A DNA stretch of 41,668 nucleotides from the IMG/VR virus record IMGVR_UViG_3300044675_006055, positions 1 through 41,668 of that record; one strand, written 5' to 3'. Below the pieces are notes generated by a model. The model made no database searches, was not told the DNA's origin, and worked only from the letters and a program-made list of their open reading frames with translations. How positions within the stretch are numbered: position 1 is the stretch's first letter; the number at the start of each line of letters is the position of its first letter. A program made the position numbers and the translations under genes. This stretch comes from a virus. Below are positions 31,289-39,563 of this stretch, piece by piece.

Positions 31289-32428
31289 TTAATTAGTTTT
31301 TATACCTCTACTTAAGAAAGTACAACCTTCAAAATCTTTATATGTTGTATTATCAGGGTTTTTGGCGTCAACAACTTTACCCATATTATCATTAAACCAT
31401 TTGATTAAATCAGTGGTAACTAAAGATGGGTCTGGTGGTAAACCATGATAAGGGTGTATGTGACCTTCTACAAAAGCTTTCATTTTGTTCATAAATTCCC
31501 ATAAAACATCACCATATACTAGTGGGTGTAAATCTTCGTTTTCTGTTTTGATTTGACCTAATATATTGTCACCACTAAGTACGCCACTTTCCCCTCCAAG
31601 TATCTGACCTTTAATACTTGAACCCATGTGACTAATCAAATTAATTTTATCCGCAACAAGGTTAATATGGGACCTATCATCTTCTAAATTTAATTGGTTG
31701 ATGGTATCTTTAAAAGCCGCGTTTGAAACATTGTTGTTAGTATTAGTTTCATAAGTTTGTGGTGTTGTATAATTTACCGTTATATAAGCAGGATTAACTT
31801 TATTTAATTTAAAACCACCGCCAAGAATGTTTGAACGACCTTGGTTTCCTGCGTTAGATAATATATCTTTATAATCTATTTTACCGGCTCTTAAAATAAC
31901 TTCATCATAATTAATTTTACCACGTAAAATTAAATCGGTGTTTTTCCTACCAATAACCGAAATATCGTCTTTATCAGGGTAAATTTTCCAATCACCTATA
32001 AAAGAATCGGGGTCTTCATTCCAATTACCGTTATAGTTGTTAGTTTCTATTCTCCATTTTGCGTTAAATTCTGGAGATTCTATAAAATCTGGAGGTCTTT
32101 GTTGAGCTATTACAGGACCAATATATTCCCTCCTTATGGCTTTATTACGATAATCAAAAACCGCTACTTTAACTAACTCACCTACTTTAGGTACTATGTT
32201 AATATATTTTGGTATTAACGGCTGACACCAAGGTAATCCACCTTGCATTGGGTTGTTTAATTGATCCGCTTCTGTGATGTCTTTATCAACACCATCTATA
32301 CGCACCTTAATCCTACCTGCATTAAAAGGATCGTCGTTTGATACTACTATACCGTAATACCATAACGGGAATGTCAATTCATCTGAGGTTACACTACCCC
32401 AACTAAGGTCTAATCTTTTATCACTCAT
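31289..32428 (-). CDS. baseplate central spike/hub protein (T4 gp5-like, no lysozyme domain)
   Basis: 379 residues. Residues about 21-110 are an OB-fold of the gp5/VgrG kind: 'PLWYYGIVVSNDDPFNAGRI' continuing to 'KVRIDGVD', then 'LPWCQPLIP', 'VPKVGELVKVAVFDY' and 'REYIGPVI'. The rest has beta-repeat character ('GRKNTDLILRGKINYDEVIL'), then 'FVEGHIHPYHGLPPDP' (about 315-330), a His-rich turn common near the end of spike proteins. T4 gp5 carries a lysozyme domain after the OB-fold; no such domain is visible here, so another protein must open the cell wall. Downstream genes are structural as well. Its stop-start overlap with the preceding small coiled-coil gene suggests coupling. Confidence 0.82.
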   Translation of the reverse strand: MSDKRLDLSWGSVTSDELTFPLWYYGIVVSNDDPFNAGRIKVRIDGVDKDITEADQLNNPMQGGLPWCQPLIPKYINIVPKVGELVKVAVFDYRNKAIRREYIGPVIAQQRPPDFIESPEFNAKWRIETNNYNGNWNEDPDSFIGDWKIYPDKDDISVIGRKNTDLILRGKINYDEVILRAGKIDYKDILSNAGNQGRSNILGGGFKLNKVNPAYITVNYTTPQTYETNTNNNVSNAAFKDTINQLNLEDDRSHINLVADKINLISHMGSSIKGQILGGESGVLSGDNILGQIKTENEDLHPLVYGDVLWEFMNKMKAFVEGHIHPYHGLPPDPSLVTTDLIKWFNDNMGKVVDAKNPDNTTYKDFEGCTFLSRGIKTN

Positions 32429-32607
32429 TTGTTATTAATCCCGAATCTATCGTTTAATTCTTTGGTTATTTCGTTGTATTTTTTCTCAATCCTTAACCAA
32501 TTATCGTAAACTGTAATAAGTTCATTTCTAACCAACTCAAATTCGTCGGCCAATTCTTTTTTTATTTTTTCTAAATCAACGTTAGATTTATTTCTAATGT
32601 TTTCCAT
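32425..32607 (-). CDS. small coiled-coil protein coupled to the gp5-like gene
   Basis: 60 residues from ATG 32607; a start at 32616 would overlap the upstream stop. The sequence is an uninterrupted charged coiled coil from about 10 to 55 ('VDLEKIKKELADEFELVRNE'). The end overlaps the start of the gp5-like gene by four bases, and the start is one base after the stop of the gene upstream. A structural linker or assembly chaperone of the baseplate is possible, but no family is recognised. Confidence 0.6.
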   Translation of the reverse strand: MENIRNKSNVDLEKIKKELADEFELVRNELITVYDNWLRIEKKYNEITKELNDRFGINNK

Positions 32608-32608
32608 A

Positions 32609-33037
32609 TTAAGCACAAGGGTTTACAACAGCTTTACCACCGGCTATTCCTACTATAGTACCAGCTATTTGTACGGGTCCACCGGCATTACCACCCGTAC
32701 CTTGTATCACAGTACCAGGTTGTATAGCCACATCCATAACCATTTTAGTTGTTATTGCCTCCACCATCTCTTCAACCCTTATTCTTTCCATAATTTCAGC
32801 AGGTGAATTTCTACCACTAGGTAATGGTCCCACTGGTACTCCAGCTTCAGATTGTCTTTTAATTATTTTTGCGGCTATTTCAGATGAGTTAAAACCACCA
32901 CATGGGGCGGCTAATATTGCCTGTTTAGGTATACCAGTACCAACATTGTAAGGTATTTTAAATAAATTTAATAATGATTTTAAAACTGAATTTGGGTTTT
33001 TAAAATCTGTGTTTGCTGTTTGTTTACATTTTGCCAT
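32609..33037 (-). CDS. hypothetical, probably baseplate-associated protein
   Basis: 142 residues. A helical N-terminal part ('NSVLKSLLNLFKIPYNVGTG') and a helix 'PAEIMERIRVEEMVEAITTK' precede a Gly/Val-rich beta C terminus, 'AIQPGTVIQGTGGNAGGPVQ' with 'IAGTIVGIAGGKAVVNPC'. The latter has the short-strand look of spike tips, but the Pro-Ala-Ala-Arg motif itself is absent. It lies between a structural gene and the gp5-like gene and packs within a few bases of both, so a baseplate role is inferred from position only. Confidence 0.6.
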   Translation of the reverse strand: MAKCKQTANTDFKNPNSVLKSLLNLFKIPYNVGTGIPKQAILAAPCGGFNSSEIAAKIIKRQSEAGVPVGPLPSGRNSPAEIMERIRVEEMVEAITTKMVMDVAIQPGTVIQGTGGNAGGPVQIAGTIVGIAGGKAVVNPCA

Positions 33038-33040
33038 TTT

Positions 33041-34600
33041 CTAAAGATTTTGTGAAGTGTTAGGTGGTGGAATTGCATTAAGAACCCCTTCCGCAATACC
33101 AGGTACGTCAACAACTCTTACCACATTTAAAAGTCTTTTTATTTTTAAATTACTTTGTGTTTTTGTAATATTAGCCGCAACACTAATTACTAAATTTAAT
33201 ATTTCTTTTTTAGCTAAATTAAAAAGTATTTCTAATAAAGCTGCGGAGGATTCTCTAACCACATATTCAAAAAAAACTTTTGAGGCCTTAGCATAATCAA
33301 AACTTGTGTTTGCATTAACGTTTGGTAATGTGACAGTTGCACTACCTCCGGGAACACCTACTGGTGGTGGGGTTGGTGTTAAAGGACCGTTAACTATTTT
33401 ATTAGCTAATTGGTATAATAAAATTATTTTAGGATCCACTATCATATCAGTCAAAACTTTAGGTATGCTTTTAATCATGTTAGCATTTAAAGACTTTTTA
33501 GCAGCATTTTTATCCGATTCTGAAACATTATTTGTTAAATTATTATTAATATTGTTAACTGAACTAAATACCACTTCGTTAAGTTTTGAAGAAGGTGTGT
33601 TTTTTATATCGTTAAAAGAGGTTATTACCGTGCTTGGTGACACTGAAACAGGTACGATACCACAACCCACGTCTAAGTTAACTTCACCTCTTGATTTTTG
33701 TTCAGCTTTATTCTCTATCTCAAATGACTCTTCATTAGTAAATGAAAAAAAATTGTCTGTTATTTGATATTCTTTAGTACAAGGGTCTGAACCCATAATT
33801 TTATCAATTAATTTATCCGTTTGTTCAACAGAGATAAATTTATCTAAACTAGAAACAATAAAAGCAGGATTTTGTAACTGTGTTATACCGTTATTCGCCC
33901 TACCTTTAGCTGCTGTTATAGAACCAGTTAATTTATCAGTTATTTTAGCTAAAAATTGTTCTAAAGTAATTAAATCGGAAGCATTTAAAAAATCACTTAA
34001 AAAATTATCAAAATTACGGGTAACACTAGTATAAGTAGGACTTAATCCAAATTCAAATTCTTGTGTTGTTTGACTATAGTTAATGACTATAATATTTTTC
34101 CACGTAATGGTACCACCATTTCTTGTTAAATCAGATAAGGCCCAATTAAGGTCTGTCGTAGCGTTTTTACCGTAAAATGTAGAACCTATTGGACTACTAG
34201 GGTCTAATCTCAAAATATCATTGTAATCTAATTTATCAGCTTTTAATTTAACTTTTATTGTACTGTTTGGTATTGTAAAATTAGTACTACAAGCTAATCC
34301 AGCTTTTATACCTTGTATTAAACCTTCTTTTAATTTTAACATTAAAACAGGATAAAATTGGACTAATATTTCTGTTAATATTCTTGTGGACTCACATTTA
34401 GAGGTGGACCCTATTTTAGGGTATTTTGTATTATCTTTACATGTAGTGGCTATTACATCTAATAAAAAAGCAGAAAGATTTTTATCTTTCGAATTTACAG
34501 ATTCTAATGAAGAGGTATTTTTACCTTTAGGTAAGTTCCCTAAAGTTTCAAATAACGCAACATTATTTATAGTTTCAGCTTTATTATTTATAAAACCCAT
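33041..34600 (-). CDS. hypothetical structural protein of the baseplate/tail block
   Basis: 519 residues without recognised motifs. Mixed composition, rich in Asn, Thr, Ser and Leu. Helical N-terminal third with 'VQFYPVLMLKLKEGLIQGIK'; beta middle ('IKVKLKADKLDYNDILRLDP'); a Pro-rich linker 'LTPTPPPVGVPGGSATV' (about 412-428); and a helical, hydrophobic C terminus ('ESSAALLEILFNLAKKEILN'), amphipathic rather than clearly membrane-spanning. It is packed between genes of the same strand (one-base overlap with the gene upstream, 3 bases to the next), all behind the octamer at 35007. A virion role is inferred from this context. Confidence 0.6.
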   Translation of the reverse strand: MGFINNKAETINNVALFETLGNLPKGKNTSSLESVNSKDKNLSAFLLDVIATTCKDNTKYPKIGSTSKCESTRILTEILVQFYPVLMLKLKEGLIQGIKAGLACSTNFTIPNSTIKVKLKADKLDYNDILRLDPSSPIGSTFYGKNATTDLNWALSDLTRNGGTITWKNIIVINYSQTTQEFEFGLSPTYTSVTRNFDNFLSDFLNASDLITLEQFLAKITDKLTGSITAAKGRANNGITQLQNPAFIVSSLDKFISVEQTDKLIDKIMGSDPCTKEYQITDNFFSFTNEESFEIENKAEQKSRGEVNLDVGCGIVPVSVSPSTVITSFNDIKNTPSSKLNEVVFSSVNNINNNLTNNVSESDKNAAKKSLNANMIKSIPKVLTDMIVDPKIILLYQLANKIVNGPLTPTPPPVGVPGGSATVTLPNVNANTSFDYAKASKVFFEYVVRESSAALLEILFNLAKKEILNLVISVAANITKTQSNLKIKRLLNVVRVVDVPGIAEGVLNAIPPPNTSQNL

Positions 34601-34989
34601 TACTTAATTTTATATTCCTTTTTATCTTGGTCATCTTCTTTGTCATTATTAAAAATATTTCTTAATAATGCCATATCTTCAGGTGTGATATTACCGCTAC
34701 CTTTATCACCATTGTCACCACTACCAGGTTTAAATATTAACTGACCCATTAATTTAACTAATGTTATTTTTTTATCAATCGTTGTATCAACAATTTTTAA
34801 TAAATCAGTATTAGCTTTATTTAAGTTAGCCAAATCATGCATATCCTCAACGTTAACTTTTGATTTGTTTTCGTTGATTGTTCTAATGCAAGTACTTCTT
34901 TGTTCGACTAATTCGTTATAAGCCTCTTGTGTTAGTGATAAAAAACTATCACTTGTTAATTTTATATCTTTCTTTTTAGGTCTAGCCAT
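34600..34989 (-). CDS. small hypothetical helical protein, first gene of the late minus-strand block
   Basis: 129 residues. A basic start 'MARPKKKDIKLTSDSF' is followed by helices ('QEAYNELVEQRSTCIRTINE' and 'HDLANLNKANTDLLKIVDTT') and an acidic tail 'FNNDKEDDQDKKEYKIK'. Size and helical, charged character would fit a small terminase subunit or an assembly factor, but nothing in the sequence proves it. It has an octamer promoter at 35007 and overlaps the next structural gene by one base. It separates the regulatory/glycan cluster upstream from the baseplate block downstream. Confidence 0.62.
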   Translation of the reverse strand: MARPKKKDIKLTSDSFLSLTQEAYNELVEQRSTCIRTINENKSKVNVEDMHDLANLNKANTDLLKIVDTTIDKKITLVKLMGQLIFKPGSGDNGDKGSGNITPEDMALLRNIFNNDKEDDQDKKEYKIK

Positions 34990-35006
34990 AATAATTGTCT
35001 TTGCCT

Positions 35007-35014
35007 ATAAATAT
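35007..35014 (-). promoter_or_regulatory. putative phage late promoter (ATATTTAT) for the baseplate block
   Basis: On the minus strand the octamer lies 17 bases before the ATG at 34989 and 15 bases after the sigma factor gene. Confidence 0.58.
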
Positions 35015-35028
35015 CAAAATGGTGGTTT

Positions 35029-35805
35029 TTATAAACCACCATCTTTTATAAATTTGTAAATTGATTTGTACCTTTTCATTGCGTTCCTTATATCTTTGGT
35101 ACCTAGTGATGTCATTTCTCTCATATAATAAAGTATAAGGTTTTTATTATATTTATTTGTAGATTCCTGACTTTCAAAAACGGTTTCCCAATTTTCAAGA
35201 ATGGATATTAAGGCATTACCAACTTTAATTTCATTCTCTGTAAGAATTTTATTTTGTAATTCCTGTTTAATTGAATCACAAATATTACTTATTAAAAAAC
35301 TTAAATCCACATCAATAGAATCTATTTCATAAGAATATTCTTCATCTTCTTCTAAATCAGATGCAACATCTTCATATGAAATTAAAGTTTTAAGTTTTTT
35401 ATCATCTTTAATTATTTTACCTAAAAGATAGTGCTTACAAATAGTGCCATAATAGGAATAAGATTTTTTACCTTTTGAAGGTTTAAATTTATGGAATTTT
35501 ATCATTAAAAATGATAACGTATCTGAATGTAAGTCTTCAAAAGACATATTTTTGGAATAGAGTTTATATCTTCTGATAATACTTTCTATCATCTTATTTA
35601 AAGGAGCTTGAAGGTGGTGACGATAAATTTCATTCCGTCTGAATTCTTCTTTTGTAGTACCAGTCCATCGAAAACCCTCTAAACTACGAGGGTCTTCTAC
35701 TAACTGTCCTAATGATAAAAATTCTTTAACCGCAGATTCTTCAGCTTGCCCAAAATAAGGATCTTTTGTAGGTTTCCTTCCTCTAGGTTTTTTTTCTTCT
35801 GACAT
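35029..35805 (-). CDS. late-transcription sigma factor (T4 gp55-like)
   Basis: 258 residues. Residues about 57-140 correspond to sigma region 2: 'LNKMIESIIRRYKLYSKNMS' followed by 'FEDLHSDTLSFLMIKFHKF' and 'KKSYSYYGTICKHYLLGK', where the aromatic Y-S-Y-Y and T-I-C-K-H-Y pattern is the core-binding and DNA-melting helix seen in gp55-type factors. The C-terminal half, helical and partly acidic, has no clear region 4, also as in gp55. It would direct host core polymerase to the octamer promoters here. Its start overlaps the stop of the glycosyltransferase gene upstream by one base (TAATG), so it is made by coupling to a non-structural gene, and it precedes the octamer-led baseplate block directly. 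Confidence 0.78.
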   Translation of the reverse strand: MSEEKKPRGRKPTKDPYFGQAEESAVKEFLSLGQLVEDPRSLEGFRWTGTTKEEFRRNEIYRHHLQAPLNKMIESIIRRYKLYSKNMSFEDLHSDTLSFLMIKFHKFKPSKGKKSYSYYGTICKHYLLGKIIKDDKKLKTLISYEDVASDLEEDEEYSYEIDSIDVDLSFLISNICDSIKQELQNKILTENEIKVGNALISILENWETVFESQESTNKYNKNLILYYMREMTSLGTKDIRNAMKRYKSIYKFIKDGGL

Positions 35806-36611
35806 TATTGTAGTGTCACATTTTCTCTATCAAATTTTATTCCGCGGTCGTTCTTAAAGTAACATTCTTTTCTAGCGGTATTGAACCAAAATCTAGCTTC
35901 AACAGCGTCAATTTTTTCACCAACAACCCCATTATAGTAATTGAAGAAAAGTGCATCTGGTCTCATATTTGTTTTTTTGTAACCCAATTTAGGTATAGTC
36001 ATCATCTTCTTATCATAATACGACATTCTTAATAAGAACTCATAAATAAAATGAAGTTTAATACTTGGTTTTAAACCACCTGCTGCTTTAAAAGCCTCAA
36101 CTTTAATAACAGCACCTGATAGTTGAAAGTTAGGGAAGTTTAATAAAGCGTCATTATCTAAGAAACCTAATTTGTCAGAAAATTCTTTTGCCCAAACAGG
36201 TTCGTTAGTAAAATGTAAAAATCTACCTTCTACATTTACATCAAGAATAATAGGTAAAAAAACGTCAACCTCTTCGTATGATTGAATATACTTTGTTGTA
36301 TTATCAAACCAAATTTTTGAGTATTCATCATCAAATTCAAGAATACTAAAATAAGTTGTTTTAACATTTTCAACACCTAAGTTAATTTGTGAACAAAAAT
36401 CTGTTTCACCTTTATTTTCAACCATTGTTACTTTAAATGAAGTTTCAGGTATGTTAACCGTAACATCTTTAGGTGCTACAATCATTAATTCACTTGGTTT
36501 TACTTTTTGTTGTTCAATGCTTTTAATAGCTTGCTCTAAATAAGAGGCAATTACTTCATCCATCTTATGGATTGGTAATATAACTGTTGTATCTGTTTTA
36601 ATTTCTGACAT
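35805..36611 (-). CDS. GT-A family glycosyltransferase (GT2-like)
   Basis: 268 residues. The N-terminal half shows a GT-A fold: 'TTVILPIHKMDEVIASYLEQ' start, 'SIEQQKVKPSELMIVAPKDV', and an acidic metal site in 'FSILEFDDEYSKIWFDN' (about 92-108, D-D-E). The second half contains 'QLSGAVIKVEAFKAAGGLKP' typical of GT2 acceptor-side regions. It probably moves a sugar from a nucleotide sugar to another glycan or protein; the acceptor is unknown. It lies directly behind a GT-B type glycosyltransferase and before the sigma gene, all on one transcript, within a group of five glycan-modifying genes. Confidence 0.75.
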   Translation of the reverse strand: MSEIKTDTTVILPIHKMDEVIASYLEQAIKSIEQQKVKPSELMIVAPKDVTVNIPETSFKVTMVENKGETDFCSQINLGVENVKTTYFSILEFDDEYSKIWFDNTTKYIQSYEEVDVFLPIILDVNVEGRFLHFTNEPVWAKEFSDKLGFLDNDALLNFPNFQLSGAVIKVEAFKAAGGLKPSIKLHFIYEFLLRMSYYDKKMMTIPKLGYKKTNMRPDALFFNYYNGVVGEKIDAVEARFWFNTARKECYFKNDRGIKFDRENVTLQ

Positions 36612-36615
36612 ATAA

Positions 36616-37695
36616 TTAGTTTTGAGGTTCTACGTTATTCTCAACCGCAATTTCTACTGGTAAAGTTGATTTTAATTCGTTAATTCTGTTTTCAATAATT
36701 CTTTCGTAAACTTCTTTAACTTTTTCTTTTAATTGTGAAGTTGTATAAGAATCTTTTAATTTAGACATTTCGTCATATAATTCTTGTGGTTCGCCGTCTT
36801 CCAACCAAGCTTGAAAATAATTAGCGGCTAAATCAGCTATAACTAATGGGTCGTTTGCCCAAAGACCGTTTTTATCACCCATCCACTCAGGCACCATATT
36901 AGGTATTAAACCTAAAACAGGTACGTCACATTTTATAGATTCGATTGGGAATGTACCAAAAGATGATAAAGAATCAACCCAAATAGCTAAACAAGATTCT
37001 GCTAAAGACTTAGCGAAAGCTTCTCTTGGTAATCCTCTCATATCACGGAAAGAAACCCATTTAAGGTGTGGATATTTTAAATAAAATGCTTTGTAAATTT
37101 TAACCAAATCCCTTTGGTCACGGGTTGAAATCGCGATAATAGGTTTTTTTGGTTTATCCGATGGTTTAAAATAATCAGGAATACTTACAGGTATAACTTC
37201 AGCTTTTACTTTTTTTGAAAACAAACTTTCAATATATTCTTTTTGTTTTTCAGTTGTTGTAATAACATCGGTAATTCCGTAATCAGCCCAATTTTTACCT
37301 GGCATCAACATTTCAAAAATATAGTCATAAGATTGTGCAAACACTATTCTTTTACTTGGTAATTTTGAAGTTTGTTCCATTACATTAGCAAATATTTCTG
37401 GTATAATAATGAAATCTTGTGTGTTAACTTTTAATTGTTGTGATTCAATAGATACGTGCGGTATTTGTTCATAAATCTCACCTAAAATTGGTCCAACAGT
37501 AGCGTAGTCATTTTTTTCGTGAAGAATTTGAGCGTCATAGCCCATATCACGTAATAATTTAGCATGTTCATAAATATTCGCCATACTTGCGATTGCATTT
37601 CCTTTTGTGTCCATCACAAAAAAGAAAATTCTAAACTCTTTGTTTTCTAGTTTAGAAACTGATTCTTTAACTAAGTTTTTAATGTTACTTTCCAT
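36616..37695 (-). CDS. GT-B type glycosyltransferase (GT4-like)
   Basis: 359 residues. The N-terminal Rossmann half includes 'GNAIASMANIYEHAKLLRDM' and 'GYDAQILHE'. The C-terminal half includes 'KPIIAISTRDQRDLVKIYKA' and 'VDSLSSFGTFPIESIKCDVP' with 'VLGLIPNMVPEW', matching the donor-binding E/FG-x-x-PxE region of GT4 enzymes. The usual EX7E is only partly visible ('FGTFPIES'). Overall length and order fit a retaining glycosyltransferase. It is 4 bases from the next gene, in the same operon. It could modify virion proteins or host surface glycans. Confidence 0.75.
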   Translation of the reverse strand: MESNIKNLVKESVSKLENKEFRIFFFVMDTKGNAIASMANIYEHAKLLRDMGYDAQILHEKNDYATVGPILGEIYEQIPHVSIESQQLKVNTQDFIIIPEIFANVMEQTSKLPSKRIVFAQSYDYIFEMLMPGKNWADYGITDVITTTEKQKEYIESLFSKKVKAEVIPVSIPDYFKPSDKPKKPIIAISTRDQRDLVKIYKAFYLKYPHLKWVSFRDMRGLPREAFAKSLAESCLAIWVDSLSSFGTFPIESIKCDVPVLGLIPNMVPEWMGDKNGLWANDPLVIADLAANYFQAWLEDGEPQELYDEMSKLKDSYTTSQLKEKVKEVYERIIENRINELKSTLPVEIAVENNVEPQN

Positions 37696-37697
37696 AT

Positions 37698-38060
37698 TTA
37701 TTGTTGTTCTTTTATTATTTTATAATTTAGTAATGTATTAAATGATAATCTAAATGGTATCGATAATTGTTCACCTAATTTAGTTCTACCCATAGCTTCG
37801 TCTACTGGGTTGTTTTCACTTAAAACAGATTCTATCATAACTTTAATTGTTTCCCATTTAGTCAAGTCGATTATTTGACCCCCGATTGGGTCAGAGATTT
37901 CTTCTTCTGATTCAATTTCTTTTTTACTTTCACCTAAAATATAATCAACGTCTTCATTTTTTTCGACTTTAATAAAGTTACTTAACTCATCTAAATCAAA
38001 ATAATATTGATTACCGGCAATACTAAAAAATTCCGAATATTCTTCTTTTTTATATTTCAT
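37698..38060 (-). CDS. small acidic hypothetical protein
   Basis: 120 residues, acidic ('ESKKEIESEEEISDPIGG'), with an aromatic start 'MKYKKEEYSEFFSIAGNQYY' and a helical C terminus. It contains no motif I recognise. It is separated by 2 bases from the glycosyltransferase that follows and by 36 bases from the gene before it, and is cotranscribed with the sigma/glycan cluster. Any role with these genes is unproven. Confidence 0.6.
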   Translation of the reverse strand: MKYKKEEYSEFFSIAGNQYYFDLDELSNFIKVEKNEDVDYILGESKKEIESEEEISDPIGGQIIDLTKWETIKVMIESVLSENNPVDEAMGRTKLGEQLSIPFRLSFNTLLNYKIIKEQQ

Positions 38061-38096
38061 GATATAATTTTAAATACGAAACTTTATAAGTAAACC

Positions 38097-38765
38097 TTAA
38101 TTGAATATCTCCAAACCAATCAATTCCCTAACACTTTTAACAGTATAATCGGCAGGTATTTCTTGATTAAAAGGTTTTTCTATTTTAATAACTTTTTTGC
38201 CTTCAGGTTTTGAATTTAAAATTTCTGGGTGGTCAGTTACCATAATATCGACAAATTCCCAACAATCAGTTGTACCCATAGTAAATTTAATATCTTGTAT
38301 CATACATCCTGTTTTCGATAAAAAAAACAATGTAGAAGGTACACTACGACCAGCTTCACGACTAGTAATTATCATTTTGTGTTCTTTACCTGTCATTTTA
38401 AGATGTAACTCTAAATCATTAACTGATTGTACAGCGCCATCGACTATTTCATCCGCATAACCAAAAATTTCAAGACAACATTTATCATAAACAAAATCTT
38501 CTACAGTTATCTCATCATCAACAACCTCTACCAAATGGTTATCGGAGTTTTCGTCAGCTAAAAATTCTTTCATATCAAAATTTGGGTTAAACTCCATTTC
38601 TTTTCTAACAATTTCTTCTTTTGGAAACCAAAGCCATTTTTCTAAATTATAATCTTTTACTTGGACTTCTTGTCCATCCTCTGGGTTAAAATATTTGGTG
38701 TGAATGTTCTCAATCCTACCAAAAAAATCCCTTAATACTCCGTTAATAGATATACCTACTTTCAT
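38097..38765 (-). CDS. HAD-fold protein with lost catalytic aspartates (probable pseudoenzyme)
   Basis: 222 residues in HAD/5'-nucleotidase arrangement. The start 'MKVGISINGVLRDFFGRI' corresponds to the usual 'DxDGVLxDF' motif I, but both aspartates are replaced (S6 and N8). Motif II is 'HKMIITSREAGRSVPSTLFF' (T/S), and a late 'VDIMVTDHPEIL' takes the place of motif IV. With no nucleophile, phosphatase activity is not expected, so the protein may bind a nucleotide or partner instead. Alternatively the fold is used differently from my alignment. It overlaps the PhoH gene stop by one base and belongs to the same operon. Confidence 0.65.
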   Translation of the reverse strand: MKVGISINGVLRDFFGRIENIHTKYFNPEDGQEVQVKDYNLEKWLWFPKEEIVRKEMEFNPNFDMKEFLADENSDNHLVEVVDDEITVEDFVYDKCCLEIFGYADEIVDGAVQSVNDLELHLKMTGKEHKMIITSREAGRSVPSTLFFLSKTGCMIQDIKFTMGTTDCWEFVDIMVTDHPEILNSKPEGKKVIKIEKPFNQEIPADYTVKSVRELIGLEIFN

Positions 38766-39556
38766 TAGTCTTTTAATAATTTTTTTCCGTTGTTATTAAT
38801 TTTTTCTTCTTCTATTTGGTCAAAAATATCTTCAATTACTTTAATGATTGGATTACGTACAATATCCTCTTCATTTCTAAGTTCTACAGTACCAAAACCA
38901 GTTTTACCTTTAAATCGTTCAATTACTACCTCAAGAGAACTTTCTTTTTTATTACGAATATCTTTTTGTTTAACATCACCTAATATTATTAATTTAGAAT
39001 TTTCACCAATACGAGTCATAAGAGTTCTCATGTTATCTAAACTAACGTTTTGTGCCTCATCTATGATAATAACTGATTTATCAATACTTCTACCACGAAC
39101 ATAAGCAATCGGTTTAATTTGGATAAATCCTAAATCCCTTAGTTTTGTAGTTGATGATTCACCGATAATTTTATTAAAGTTGTCTAAGAAAGAATCCATA
39201 AAGGGTTCCATTTTTTCTTCCATTGTACCTTTTAAAAATCCAATATCTTCATCTTTTAAAGTAGTTACAGATTTAACTAAAATAACTTTTTGATACGGTG
39301 ATTGTGGGTTTTTTATTAATTTTAAAGCTTCAGCACAAGCTAAAAATGTTTTTCCTGTTCCTGGTAATCCTGAGGCAATTATAATTTCATGGTTTTTTAT
39401 AGAATCAACTAATTTTTTTTGATTTTCTGTTTTTGGCTTAACTTCTATTTTTATAGTGTTAAATATTCTTTCCTCTTCAGATTGTTTTTTATTAACAAAA
39501 TTGTTAACCTCACTAACTTCCTCTTCGGAAAGTTTTTTATTTCTTTTTTTATTCAT
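38765..39556 (-). CDS. phoH: PhoH-like ATPase
   Basis: 263 residues. The P-loop is 'ASGLPGTGKT' (61-70); the PhoH signature regions are 'GFLKGTMEEKMEPFMDSFLD' (107-126) and 'PIAYVRGRSI'; Walker B is 'SVIIIDEAQN' (161-170) with 'LGDVKQKD' (192-199) as sensor motif. A charged N-terminal extension (1-40) precedes the domain. PhoH proteins are predicted RNA-related ATPases common in marine and T4-like phages; the exact role is not established. It is coupled to the degenerate HAD gene (one-base overlap) and 7 bases after the methyltransferase gene. Confidence 0.92.
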   Translation of the reverse strand: MNKKRNKKLSEEEVSEVNNFVNKKQSEEERIFNTIKIEVKPKTENQKKLVDSIKNHEIIIASGLPGTGKTFLACAEALKLIKNPQSPYQKVILVKSVTTLKDEDIGFLKGTMEEKMEPFMDSFLDNFNKIIGESSTTKLRDLGFIQIKPIAYVRGRSIDKSVIIIDEAQNVSLDNMRTLMTRIGENSKLIILGDVKQKDIRNKKESSLEVVIERFKGKTGFGTVELRNEEDIVRNPIIKVIEDIFDQIEEEKINNNGKKLLKD

Positions 39557-39563
39557 TTTTTAA

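Noticed and set aside
32609-33037. PAAR spike-tip protein next to the gp5-like gene
   Set aside because: Position and Gly-rich strands fit, but the Pro-Ala-Ala-Arg repeats and the zinc-binding residues are not visible.
33057-33767. Two hydrophobic plus-strand frames (79 and 153 residues) that look like membrane proteins
   Set aside because: Antisense of the structural gene at 33041-34600; hydrophobicity arises from complementary codons, and neither has an octamer or A-rich leader.
37695-37702. ATATTTAT on the plus strand near a minus-strand start
   Set aside because: Wrong direction for the gene; the octamer is expected several times by chance in this AT-rich sequence.
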